A stretch of DNA of 64,000 nt, from the NCBI RefSeq assembly GCF_009757775.1, contig NZ_RHLK01000011.1:1-64000 (forward strand). The letters run 5' to 3'. The translations under genes and the position numbers were made by a program. The stretch is from Paenibacillus lutrae (GTDB lineage Bacteria > Bacillota > Bacilli > Paenibacillales > NBRC-103111). Positions 49,201 to 57,700 of the stretch are shown here, piece after piece; the first letter of the stretch is position 1, and each line of letters opens with the position of its first letter. The notes under the pieces were generated by a model, which worked only from the letters and a program-made list of their open reading frames with translations, was not told the origin of the DNA and did not search any database.

Positions 49201-50892
49201 GCTATTCCAGAGGGTGGCATGGTTATCTCCGGTCTGGACGAGAACGGAGTACGTACGAAGCGCCAGCTTTTGGCCAATTCGTACAATGTCGGGGACGACA
49301 TTCGGTCGGCAGCTCTTTCCGGTTTCCTGGACTATGACGGAAAGACAGTAACGACAGCCAGTCCGCAAATCAAAGGGAATGTCAAACTTCTGGGGCCGGG
49401 AACCGAGGTCTCTGTAAAATTGAACGATACCGCCGCTGCGGTCGCTGCCAGTGGCGATTTCACCGGCACCGTTAATCTGCAGCAAGGCAGGAACACTGTC
49501 ACTTTCGCCGTGTACATCGATGGGATGAAAACAAACGAGAAGTCGATCCAACTGACCTACACGCCGAGCAGTTCAGGCTCGTCGGGCGGTTCAGGATCTT
49601 CTTCCCCAGGCAGCGGGACCGGAGGGGGAACACCATCGGAGCCGAAGCTGGTTGACGGCGCTGTAATCTTGCCTGCGACGGCCGTTGAGACGAAAGATGC
49701 AAACGGCCAACCGGCTATGAAAGTGACGCTGGACAATAAGATGGTCTCTCAAGCGATTGAAGTTATGAAGAAGCATGGCGTCAAAGAGTTGATCGTCGAC
49801 GTGCCTGCCACGAAACCGATCGCTCTCGTCACGCTTCCTGCAGTAGAGCTCGCTAAGGTGGCCGATTCGGTAACAGGTGCAGTATTGATTGTAAAAGCAG
49901 GCGATGTCAGTTACCGGTTACCTGCCGACATGCTCGACGTCGATTCGCTGGCGAAGCGGCTCGATGCCAAAACGGACGACCTCCAAGTCGTGGTAGCGGT
50001 TGAGAAGATAACCGGAGCGGATGCGGCAGCATTCACGGATGCTGTGAAAGCGGAAAATGGAAAAATGCTAAGTGACGCTTACGATTTCCGTACCTTCGTA
50101 CAAGCCGGCGGCCGATCCCTGGAGATTCGTGATTTTGAAGACCGGTATGTGGAGGCTGCGATTAGCGTTTCGGGCCAAATACCAAGCCATGCCACTGCGG
50201 TGATGTTTGATTCGTCCGCGAAGGAGGCGACGTTCGTTCCAGCCAGGTTCAAGCAGGCGGACGGGAAGACGATCGTCACGATCAAGCGGACCGGCAACGG
50301 TCTCTATGCGGTTGTTACTGCCGACAAATCTTTTGAAGATACGCAAAACCATTGGGCACAGGCTGATATCGACCTGCTCGCCTCCAAGCTGCTCGTGAAA
50401 GGCGTAACGGATCATGAATTTGCACCTAATCGCTCGATTACCCGGGCTGAGTTTGCGGCACTGCTCGTCCGTACGCTTGGTCTCGTCGATGGGCAAGGCA
50501 GCGACTCTTTCAGCGATGTGGGTTCAGGTGACTGGTTTGAGACAGCGGTAGCTGCAGCAGCCAAGGCAGGACTGGTTGACGGATACGAGGACGGCACGTT
50601 CCGTCCAAATCAAGTGATCAGCCGCGAGGAACTGGCTATTCTCGCCGCACGCGCCAATGACTTTGTGAATGATCCGTCCGCACAAGGAAAACCAAGTGAC
50701 TTGCAAGCGTTCACGGACAGTGACGCAATCAGCGAATGGGCGATCCATGCTGCTGCTTTTGCTGTCAGCAGTGGCTTGATGAATGGAGTTTCCGACGGTG
50801 TATTTGCGCCGCAGGAGCAATCGAGCCGTGCGCAAGCAGTCGTCATCTTGAAGCGTCTGGGGATTCAGCTCGGTTTGATGGATCGCAATTAA
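46234..50892 (+). CDS. SLH-anchored surface protein with glycosyl-hydrolase-like (GHL10) domain
   Basis: A 1552-residue secreted protein with a signal peptide (cleavage near TTAQA). A repeated beta module of about 130 residues containing a PxGGFVILAxDN-type motif occurs three times (about 40-190, 285-425 and 920-1035), interleaved with Ig-like units (for example TIGGQEVTLQADGTFRHTAA). Residues about 502-905 resemble family-10-like glycosylhydrolase GHL10: VTDIAFDVKGVEGY, NPANDEVRDYQLKTFEEVMK and NVDGIIHDRGRYD. After a Gly/Ser linker (about 1110-1134) comes a pre-SLH module, then three SLH domains (about 1366-1552; TRAEFAALLVRTLG, SREELAILAARAN). SLH domains bind pyruvylated secondary wall polymer. 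AAGGTGG supports the ATG at 46234. The substrate is unknown. Confidence 0.8.
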   Translation: MRSNLARLSLFLVVCLIAMLFPKWETTAQAAGGSGGSSVSDDVYAVSLDGSLQLKVNYINTNVDVPQKSNYLALFTSGTPVTNVTANSNEVFVKSTNVAVQVDSQGVVLKMVGPKGGINSSNNKPNGWDASQNVEIPSGGFVILANDNDWLGKDFRKALYNAFQAGDTIILERGGIPITAADFMGLPSLQVEAQPVSPVTSAAHDVKGKVLNYTAGTGLSVKVGDVAAPIGADGTFSQTVTLEEGVNKISVKLLKNADVLQETPLEIVYQQTSGDLIEIEAPPVDITINVEGPKKTINYIDKDVTGIPNIIALFTTEYGTKIPIPASNVAIQVDASGTVTKMINAANGNSTPSWVGGELEIPQGGFVLMAQDNSYGTYDIKKYVATKFKVGDLAKLRKNGNVVPVADLMSGTGAVPRLQLDGLTMLTTADTQTTITGKITNPAEASLTIGGQEVTLQADGTFRHTAALAAGPNYIDTVLSKNGKELDRRSIVVFSRPSLTQEKQIILWVDQASNAKKFKTGESVLHFLTQAKEAGVTDIAFDVKGVEGYASYKKNDLTQRPYVSEMVDSDRRGAPDLDLLELFVEHGHALGLKIHAAFNVFAEGSIAVNDFAVIDQHLDWEERVFRPEDNGEIKRLRESAYGQKGLSGASGGAAVLFVNPANDEVRDYQLKTFEEVMKNYNVDGIIHDRGRYDNETAEFSDVTKAKFEAFLQQRNKKLTNWPDDIFRYVNGKRVDGPLIQDWWEFRSGTIASFMEESRALVDRYSASKGKEIQMSAYVGAWFESYYLNGVHWGSKNFRYDSRLKLPNGSLYTDEYYQTGYIDTMDFLMVGTYYGTTPEIQRYLTLDSIVTNGEVPLYAGMALVDLQSPALQREIFQTALGSSNGLMLFDASLANWPIIKASIDNEEYVKNYQVGISKPGDPSSFIEGSYYNVSRNSGDLNVYNEEFGSSTGGNRFGVEVVADATGKVTKVVNKSQAINWNWGSPENNNSAIPEGGMVISGLDENGVRTKRQLLANSYNVGDDIRSAALSGFLDYDGKTVTTASPQIKGNVKLLGPGTEVSVKLNDTAAAVAASGDFTGTVNLQQGRNTVTFAVYIDGMKTNEKSIQLTYTPSSSGSSGGSGSSSPGSGTGGGTPSEPKLVDGAVILPATAVETKDANGQPAMKVTLDNKMVSQAIEVMKKHGVKELIVDVPATKPIALVTLPAVELAKVADSVTGAVLIVKAGDVSYRLPADMLDVDSLAKRLDAKTDDLQVVVAVEKITGADAAAFTDAVKAENGKMLSDAYDFRTFVQAGGRSLEIRDFEDRYVEAAISVSGQIPSHATAVMFDSSAKEATFVPARFKQADGKTIVTIKRTGNGLYAVVTADKSFEDTQNHWAQADIDLLASKLLVKGVTDHEFAPNRSITRAEFAALLVRTLGLVDGQGSDSFSDVGSGDWFETAVAAAAKAGLVDGYEDGTFRPNQVISREELAILAARANDFVNDPSAQGKPSDLQAFTDSDAISEWAIHAAAFAVSSGLMNGVSDGVFAPQEQSSRAQAVVILKRLGIQLGLMDRN

Positions 50893-50901
50893 TTGATACT
50901 T

Positions 50902-50954
50902 AACAACAAAGGGGGAGAATGGACCATTCGGCCATTCTCCCGCTTTGTTGTTGG
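50902..50954 (+). terminator. long hairpin after the SLH-GHL10 gene
   Basis: A 21-bp stem with one mismatch pairs 50902-50922 with 50932-50952. The distal arm ends in TTTGTTGTT, so it may terminate. Confidence 0.7.
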
Positions 50955-51188
50955 TTATTGGCCACGGCACCCTTCCCCGATGCCTGATTCGGTAATAGAG
51001 AGGCCGGGTTTAACCAGCGCTTGCAACGCGGCTTGCAGCGGTGCTTGCAGAGATATCATGTGTTCATTCCATTTCATTCCAGAAAGCGATATTGTTTACG
51101 TGATAACGAATGGTCTGCAAACGACACTCCATACGACAAAAAATATTTTTTGGTATAATACCACTGCTCCCCCTGTTTCCACCAACGT

Positions 51189-51224
51189 AAAGACACTGAC
51201 CGCAAAAGGTCAGTGTCTTTTTGG
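51189..51224. terminator. bidirectional terminator
   Basis: AAAGACACTGACC (51189-51201) and GGTCAGTGTCTTT (51208-51220) form a perfect 13-bp stem with A and T runs on either side. It serves the minus-strand CHRD gene and any plus-strand read-through. TTTCCACCA lies just upstream at 51168-51176, as in a tRNA-like 3' end. Confidence 0.85.
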
Positions 51225-51232
51225 AGTATATA

Positions 51233-51637
51233 TTATTTATCTACAATTTGGCCGCGAATTTCTCCGTCGGGGTTCTGTATAGTGTGTACATTTACATAGG
51301 CGTTACCTCTTCTGAATTCACGAACTAGATCGCGGATTGTCTTTCCTTCCAGCGGTCCGACTAAATCATTGTTGCTTAGAATACCTCGAATCACTCCTCG
51401 TCTAACGGAAATGCCAAATTTGGACGGTCCAAATAGAAAGGCGACAATGGGACCGTTCTCCCCTCTTCGCCCCAGGTGAATATGAGCCTGAGTTACTTGT
51501 TTAATATTTCGGATGACAAGATTAAAGAGTAATCGATTGCGGGCCCTGTTAAGTCGAAAAAACGCATCTCCAGAAGCATTTGTTTTTACAGGCGGAACTT
51601 CGTTTCTTCCCTTTAGGAAAGCTCGGAATATTGTCAT
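51233..51637 (-). CDS. CHRD-domain protein
   Basis: A 134-residue protein that is almost entirely one CHRD domain: FRAFLKGRNEVPPVKTNASG at the start, TQAHIHLGRRGENGPIVAFLF in the middle, and YVNVHTIQNPDGEIRGQI at the end. CHRD was first seen in chordin; bacterial members are common in spore-forming Bacilli and often extracytoplasmic, with unknown function. There is no signal peptide here and many arginines. AAGGAGTG lies 12 nt before the ATG. It is the only minus-strand gene in the accessory region. Confidence 0.85.
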   Translation of the reverse strand: MTIFRAFLKGRNEVPPVKTNASGDAFFRLNRARNRLLFNLVIRNIKQVTQAHIHLGRRGENGPIVAFLFGPSKFGISVRRGVIRGILSNNDLVGPLEGKTIRDLVREFRRGNAYVNVHTIQNPDGEIRGQIVDK

Positions 51638-51732
51638 TGTTGTCAGTCACTCCTTTTTGTTCATACAGAAGTGTATTCTTAACGGGAGGAATGGTTTGTT
51701 TGTTAACCCATAAAGGGATAATCAGGGCCTCC

Positions 51733-51807
51733 GCTAGTTGACATCAAATCCTTGACAACAACCGTAGAAGCTTATGCAACGTTAATTTCGGACAGGCGAT
51801 CGACTCC
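51733..51807 (+). pseudogene. decayed duplicate of the ssrA 3' end
   Basis: About 75 bp align with 45568-45643 of the intact tmRNA gene. The runs GACATCAAATCC, CCGTAGAAGCTTATG, TTCGGACAGG and TCGACTCC are shared in the same order and spacing, with scattered changes and loss of the acceptor end. It cannot form a tmRNA. It lies 6.1 kb downstream of ssrA in the same orientation and probably marks the old right end of an element integrated at ssrA. Confidence 0.85.
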
Positions 51808-51976
51808 TTTTTGTGTAAATGATGTCATTGCTGTTAAAGTTTGCTGTTCTTTTTACAAATAAAAAAACACCGGCTGCGCTATAACGGACCAGGCTCTTAA
51901 AATAAAGGAAAAATGTTGAAAATCGTCGAATATGCATACTAACTAACTATAGAAGTTTCCATGCGGAGGAAATTCA

Positions 51977-54520
51977 ATGATTATAAGCTCAAAGCTTCAT
52001 ATCCCCCAAGTGCGCAAAGCATTGGTAATTAGGCCGAGACTAATGCGCATGTTGAATGAGGGAATGGACAGTAAACTAACGCTTGTTTCCGCGCAGGCCG
52101 GTTACGGGAAAACTACAGCGTTAAGCGAATGGGGAAAACAATGCGGTGAACGTACAGCCTGGGTTTCACTAGATAAGCTGGATAACGACTTTATTCAGTT
52201 TTGGAGCTTGGTAACAGCTTCGATTCAGGCGAGAATTCCTGTCTTTGGCCGTACGGTCTTCTATTATCTTGAAAAAGGCCTCTCCGTCGCTTTGGAACAT
52301 ACGATTCCTGCGTTGCTGAATGAGCTGAATCAATTAACCGAGGAACTGGTCATTATTCTTGATGACTTTCATTTCATTGAACTTCCTGCAATCCATCATT
52401 CTTTCCTATATCTTCTGGATCATCTGCCTCCCCGTGTTCATCTCTATATCGCCAGCCGTACCGATCTGACAATACCTACTGCCAGGCTTCTGGCAAAGGG
52501 GGAATACCATCGAATCCTCATGCGGGATTTACGTTTTCAATTGGATGAAGGGCTTGTTTTTTTTCGGGATACGACCGATTTATTGCTCACCAAAGAGCAA
52601 GTGACCGAGCTTTTTCATCAGACAGAGGGTTGGATCAGCGGCCTGCAGCTGGCAGCTATCTCACTGAAGCAAAGTGATAATATAGCCGAAACGATTCAAC
52701 GATTTAGCGGCAGGCAGCAAGATATTTCCAATTATTTGTTGGAGGAGGTTCTTCATGATCAATCAGGACCCATGCTCTCTTTCTTATTGGAAACGTCTAT
52801 TTTAAACCGGATGAATCAGTCCTTATGCCAGGCTGTAACGGGCCAAATAAACAGTCAGAGTCAATTGGAAAAACTGGAGAAATTGAATCTGTTTATTGTT
52901 CCGCTAGATGATCATAGGAGCTGGTATCGATATCATCATTTGCTTTCCGATTTCTTGAAACAAGTATTGCTGAGAACGGATCCGGATCAATGGATACAAG
53001 TGCATATTCGCGCGGGCACCTGGTTGGAGAAGCATGGATACGACGAAGAAGCCGTAGAGCATTATTTGGAAGGCAAGCAGGTGGCCGATGCGGTTCGATT
53101 GATTGAGAAAAATCTCCATGCGCTGGTGCAATCGAAAAGCGTTGCGCTCCATAGATGGGTCTCTCTTTTACCGGAAGACGCCTTTGCGGAGAAGCCGATG
53201 ATTGAAATGTTCTATATCTCGGTATTGCTGGGAGTTGGAGAATGGGATGCGGCTTTCAGCAGAGTAGGGCAAGCCCTCACCCGCTTTCGAGAGATGAAGG
53301 GAAAATGGAACGAAGCCGAGTGGAAAGAGGCCATGGGCAACATTTACTTCTTCTGTTCAGTTGCCTCTTATCTTCGAAAGGACATGGAGCAAACCTCTAC
53401 ATATTTTGAGTTGGTGGAACGTTTTATGCCGGAAGGCAGCTTCTTTCAAACGATGGGACGCAACCGGTATCAAGGCTATGATTCGTTTGATGATTATTTC
53501 GCGTATATCAACGATCTTCATACAGGCGAGGCTTTCCTGTCGAAGTGGATTAGAATTTGGGGGGGAAAGGAAAAATATCCTTTCATCGGCCTCCTGTATG
53601 CTTCTTATAGTAAACTGCTGTACGAGTGGAACCGGCTGGAAGAAGCCGAGTTGTGTGTAAGTCAGGCTCTTGGACGCGAGGATATGAAGCCCTTTGCGCG
53701 GATTTTGATTCAAGTAGCCATTAGCGCTTCAAGAATTCAGCAGGCATTAGGAAATCCCGACCGGGCCTCAGAGATACTTAAGCAGGTGAAGCTGCAAATC
53801 GACTCCCCCGACTATGACTTATTTATGTTGAGCATTGAAGCAGAACAAGCTTGTCTGGCTCTGCAGCAAGGCTCATTCGACTATGCGCTGGAGTGGTTGC
53901 AAAGATGCGGTCTGGCGCATACCGATGAGGTTTCCTTGTATCATGTGCTGGAGCATTTAGCGTTAGCCCGGGTTCTGGTATCCTGTGGACGAATGGAAGA
54001 AGCCCTGTATCTATTGGAACGGTTAAATCACTTATTAGACAGGGAAGATCGTCTCCGGGATCGTATCAAGGTACTCATTCTGATGAGTGCAGCACATCAG
54101 CGCTTAGGTCAGACGGAGGCCGCACTTGTTCCGCTGGAGACCGCATTGCAGCTGGCGCAGCCAAAGGGATATATTCGCAGCTTTATTGACGAAGGGGCTG
54201 TGATGGTGGAGCTGCTGTCTGCTTATTTGAAGGTGCCGCAAGGTGGACGCTCAACAGAATTTTCCCCGTCTTTTATGACCTATGCAAAGCAGTTGCTTCA
54301 AGCTATGCAGGTTTCGCAGGAAACGAAAGTGTCAATTAAAGATAATCTAACCGAGCAGGAAACGAGGGTTTTGCAGTTAATCGGAGGTGGATTGTCCAAC
54401 AAGGAAATCGCCCACCGTCTGAATATCTCCGCTGAAACCGTAAAGAGCCATATCAAAAATGTGTACAGAAAGCTTGGAGTAAACAATCGGGTTCAAGCGC
54501 TGCAGCATGCAAAAGAATAA
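51977..54520 (+). CDS. MalT-like large ATP-binding LuxR regulator (LAL)
   Basis: An 847-residue regulator. A P-loop SAQAGYGKTTALSEW (about 38-52) and Walker B VIILDDFHFIE open a STAND-type NTPase. A long TPR-like helical region (about 340-770) follows. The C-terminal LuxR helix-turn-helix (about 785-845) has LTEQETRVLQLIGGGLSNKE and SAETVKSHIKNVYRKLGV. Such proteins activate transcription after binding ATP and an inducer. GGAGGAA precedes the ATG. A terminator separates it from the NHL-SLH gene 205 bp further on, which it may control; that is inference. Confidence 0.88.
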   Translation: MIISSKLHIPQVRKALVIRPRLMRMLNEGMDSKLTLVSAQAGYGKTTALSEWGKQCGERTAWVSLDKLDNDFIQFWSLVTASIQARIPVFGRTVFYYLEKGLSVALEHTIPALLNELNQLTEELVIILDDFHFIELPAIHHSFLYLLDHLPPRVHLYIASRTDLTIPTARLLAKGEYHRILMRDLRFQLDEGLVFFRDTTDLLLTKEQVTELFHQTEGWISGLQLAAISLKQSDNIAETIQRFSGRQQDISNYLLEEVLHDQSGPMLSFLLETSILNRMNQSLCQAVTGQINSQSQLEKLEKLNLFIVPLDDHRSWYRYHHLLSDFLKQVLLRTDPDQWIQVHIRAGTWLEKHGYDEEAVEHYLEGKQVADAVRLIEKNLHALVQSKSVALHRWVSLLPEDAFAEKPMIEMFYISVLLGVGEWDAAFSRVGQALTRFREMKGKWNEAEWKEAMGNIYFFCSVASYLRKDMEQTSTYFELVERFMPEGSFFQTMGRNRYQGYDSFDDYFAYINDLHTGEAFLSKWIRIWGGKEKYPFIGLLYASYSKLLYEWNRLEEAELCVSQALGREDMKPFARILIQVAISASRIQQALGNPDRASEILKQVKLQIDSPDYDLFMLSIEAEQACLALQQGSFDYALEWLQRCGLAHTDEVSLYHVLEHLALARVLVSCGRMEEALYLLERLNHLLDREDRLRDRIKVLILMSAAHQRLGQTEAALVPLETALQLAQPKGYIRSFIDEGAVMVELLSAYLKVPQGGRSTEFSPSFMTYAKQLLQAMQVSQETKVSIKDNLTEQETRVLQLIGGGLSNKEIAHRLNISAETVKSHIKNVYRKLGVNNRVQALQHAKE

Positions 54521-54559
54521 ATGATACAGGGTAAAGATCACCCTGTTTATCGCTTTAAC

Positions 54560-54585
54560 TCCCCCTTTCGGGGGATTTTTTTTTT
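54560..54585 (+). terminator. LAL regulator terminator
   Basis: TCCCCC (54560-54565), loop TTTC and GGGGGA (54570-54575) are followed by T10. Confidence 0.9.
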
Positions 54586-54725
54586 GCTGGAATCGTTTTA
54601 AAGTAAGAATACTGCGTCAAAAGTTGACAAAAGGAAACAAGAATCTGCGAGAATTGTCGTCGTTGTAATTGGATTAGTGTTTAACTTTTAAGGCGGTAGA
54701 TGATTGAGGGGAGATAGAGGAACGT

Positions 54726-57700
54726 ATGAATCAAAGTAATGGAAGGCAAGTTATGGGGAAATGGTATGTACTTAGCTTGATCGTGTTGATTATAACGATG
54801 GGTCTGCATGCAGTTCCGGCACAAGCAGCAGAGCAGTGGAGTCAATATGGCTTAATAGGAACGGTTGAAGATTCAAAAGCAGGTGGATTTGATGGTCCGA
54901 GAGCAGTCGCGGTAGATAGCTTGGGTAATATGTATGTGGCTGATTCCGGAAACCACCGCATACAGAAGCTGGACGCAGCCAGCGGAGTTTGGTCCGAGTG
55001 GGGAAAGAGCGGCGGCCAAAGCGGAACTGGTTTGGGTGAGTTTTATTATCCGACTGGAGTGGCGGTAGACAGCATGGGAAATGTGTATGTGGCTGATTAT
55101 GTAAACCATCGCATACAGAAGCTGGACGCAGCGAGCGGAGTTTGGTCCGCATGGGGAAAAAGCGGCGGCCAAAGTGGAACTGGTTTGGGTGAGTTTTATT
55201 ATCCGGCTGGAATGGCGGTAGACAGCATGGATAATGTGTATGTGGCTGATTCTGAAAACCATCGTATACAGAAGCTGGACGCAGCGAGCGGAGTTTGGTC
55301 CGCATGGGGAAAGAGCGGCGGCCAAAGCGGAACTGGTTTGGGTGAGTTTTATTATCCGTCTGGAGTAGCGGTAAACAGCATGGGAAATGTGTATGTGGCT
55401 GATTATGAAAATCATCGCGTACAGAAGCTAGACGCAGCGAGCGGAGTTTGGTCCGAATGGGGAAAAAGCGGCAGTGGTTTGGGAGAGTTTCAGTATCCGA
55501 GTGGAGTGACGGTAGACAGCGTCGGGAATGTATATGTATCAGATGTGGCTAATCATCGTATACAGAAGCTGACCGAATCGACAGGGATTTGGACCGCATG
55601 GGGAAAAAGCGGCGGCGGGGAAGGAGTTGCCCTGGGCGAGTTTAGTTATCCAACTGGATTGACAGTAGACAGCTACGACAATGTATATGTCACGGATGAA
55701 AATAACTATCGTATTCAGAAGTTGACAGTGACAACGGGTCAATGGAACCAATGGGGGACCGAGGGAATTGTTTTCGGTACTGCTCCGGGCGGGTTTAATT
55801 TTCCGAGTGGAGTGGCGGTAGACAGCATGGGTAATGTATATGTGGCCGATCTTGAAAACCATCGTATACAGAAGTTGACTGCAGCGGGAGCTTGGACCGT
55901 ATGGGGAAAGAGCGGTGGCGGAGGTGGAAGCGGATTAGGGGAATTTCATTATCCCAATAGTATAGCTTTAGATGACAGCGGGAATATGTATGTAGCCGAT
56001 TCTGATAACCATCGCATACAAAAGCTGAATGCAGCGACCGGAGTATGGACCACATGGGGCATCAACGGAAATGGATTAGGTGAGTTCGATTATCCTAATG
56101 GAGTGGCGGTAGACCATCATGGTAATGTATATGTGGCGGATACCGGTAACCAACGTATACAGAAGTTGACAGCAGCCACGGGTACATGGAGCGCATGGAA
56201 GACTGGAAGTGGCTTGGGTGAGTTTAGATATCCTAGAGGAGTGGCGGTAGACAGTCACGGCAATGTGTATGTAGCCGATTCAGATAACCACCGCATACAA
56301 AAGCTGACAGCGGCAACGGATGTTTGGTCCGCATGGGGAAAGAACGGCGATGGCTTGGGTGAATTTCGGAATCCGGAAGGAGTGGCGGTAGACAGTCACG
56401 GCAATGTGTATGTGGCAGATTCGTATAACAGTCGCGTACAGAAGTTAGACGCAGCGACGGAAGTCTGGACCGCATGGGAAAAGAGCGGCGGCGGAGATGG
56501 CAAAGGCTTGGGCGAGTTTGACTATCCAAGGGGCGTGGCGGTAGATAGCGCCGGTAATGTGTATGTGGCCGATTCAAGTAACCATCGCATACAGAAGCTG
56601 GTAATGGCGTCGGTACCTGGAGTCCCGACAGACGTAACGGCAGCAGCGGGGGACGGACAAGCGACGATCAGCTTCGCGGCACCGGTTAGCGATGGAGGAA
56701 GCGCCATTACAAGCTACACGGTAACTTCAAGTCCGGATGACTTAAATCCCAATGGTATCACGGCTACCGGGCCGGCAAGTCCGATTACGGTAACAGGCTT
56801 GTCCAATGGAACCGCGTATACCTTTACGGTAGTTGCAACGAATATTGTAGGGGATAGCGCATCTTCCGGTACTATAAGCGCTACGCCGCAGGCTCCAATA
56901 CCCGGAGCGCCAGTATTGCAGTCACCTGTGTCAGGCAATGCGCAAGTATCGCTTGCTTGGAATCCGGTGAACGGTTCAACCGGGTACAAAGTATTCCAGA
57001 CTGTAGCATCCGCAACCTATGCAACCGAAGTGGCCACCGTAAGCGGCTCGGTGTACAGCTACGATGTGACAGGGTTGACGAACGGAACGACTTACCACTT
57101 CGTGGTAAAAGCGGTCAATGCAGGAGGAGACAGTGCGGCTTCCAATCAAGTGAGCGCAACACCCATGACCGTCCCGGGTGTGCCTTCAGGCGTAACAACT
57201 GTTGCAGGCAACGGTGGAGCGATAATTAGCGTTACCGCTCCAGCGGATAATGGCGGGAGTCCCATCACAGCCTATGAGGTAGCTTTTATGCCGGGAAATC
57301 TCCTGGTTACGGGAGCATCCAGCCCGATTACGGTAACAGGCTTGTCGAATGGCGTGACCTATACATTTACGGTAAGGGCGATTAATAGCGTTGGCAGCAG
57401 TGTATCAACGGATGTCTATAGTGTAACGCCACGGTCATCATCCTCATCGGGAGGCGGCGGCTCGTCCTCATCCGGTGGCAGCGGGGGTTCCTCGTCCTCA
57501 AGTGACAACACCGTTACCGCTAAGGATGGCAAACTGACGCTTCCTGCAGGTAAAAAAGGCAATGTGAGTCTGCATAATAAGGTTACCATCGCTATTCCGG
57601 CTAATGCGGCAAACAAGGAAATGAGAATAACGATAGACCCTGTAATGGACAGTCAGAAACTTCTAACGAATAAGGAAAGTCTAATCAGTCCGATCTATGA

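Noticed and set aside
51733-51807. A functional second tmRNA
   Set aside because: There is no 5' part, tag frame or acceptor stem; only the decayed 3' portion exists.
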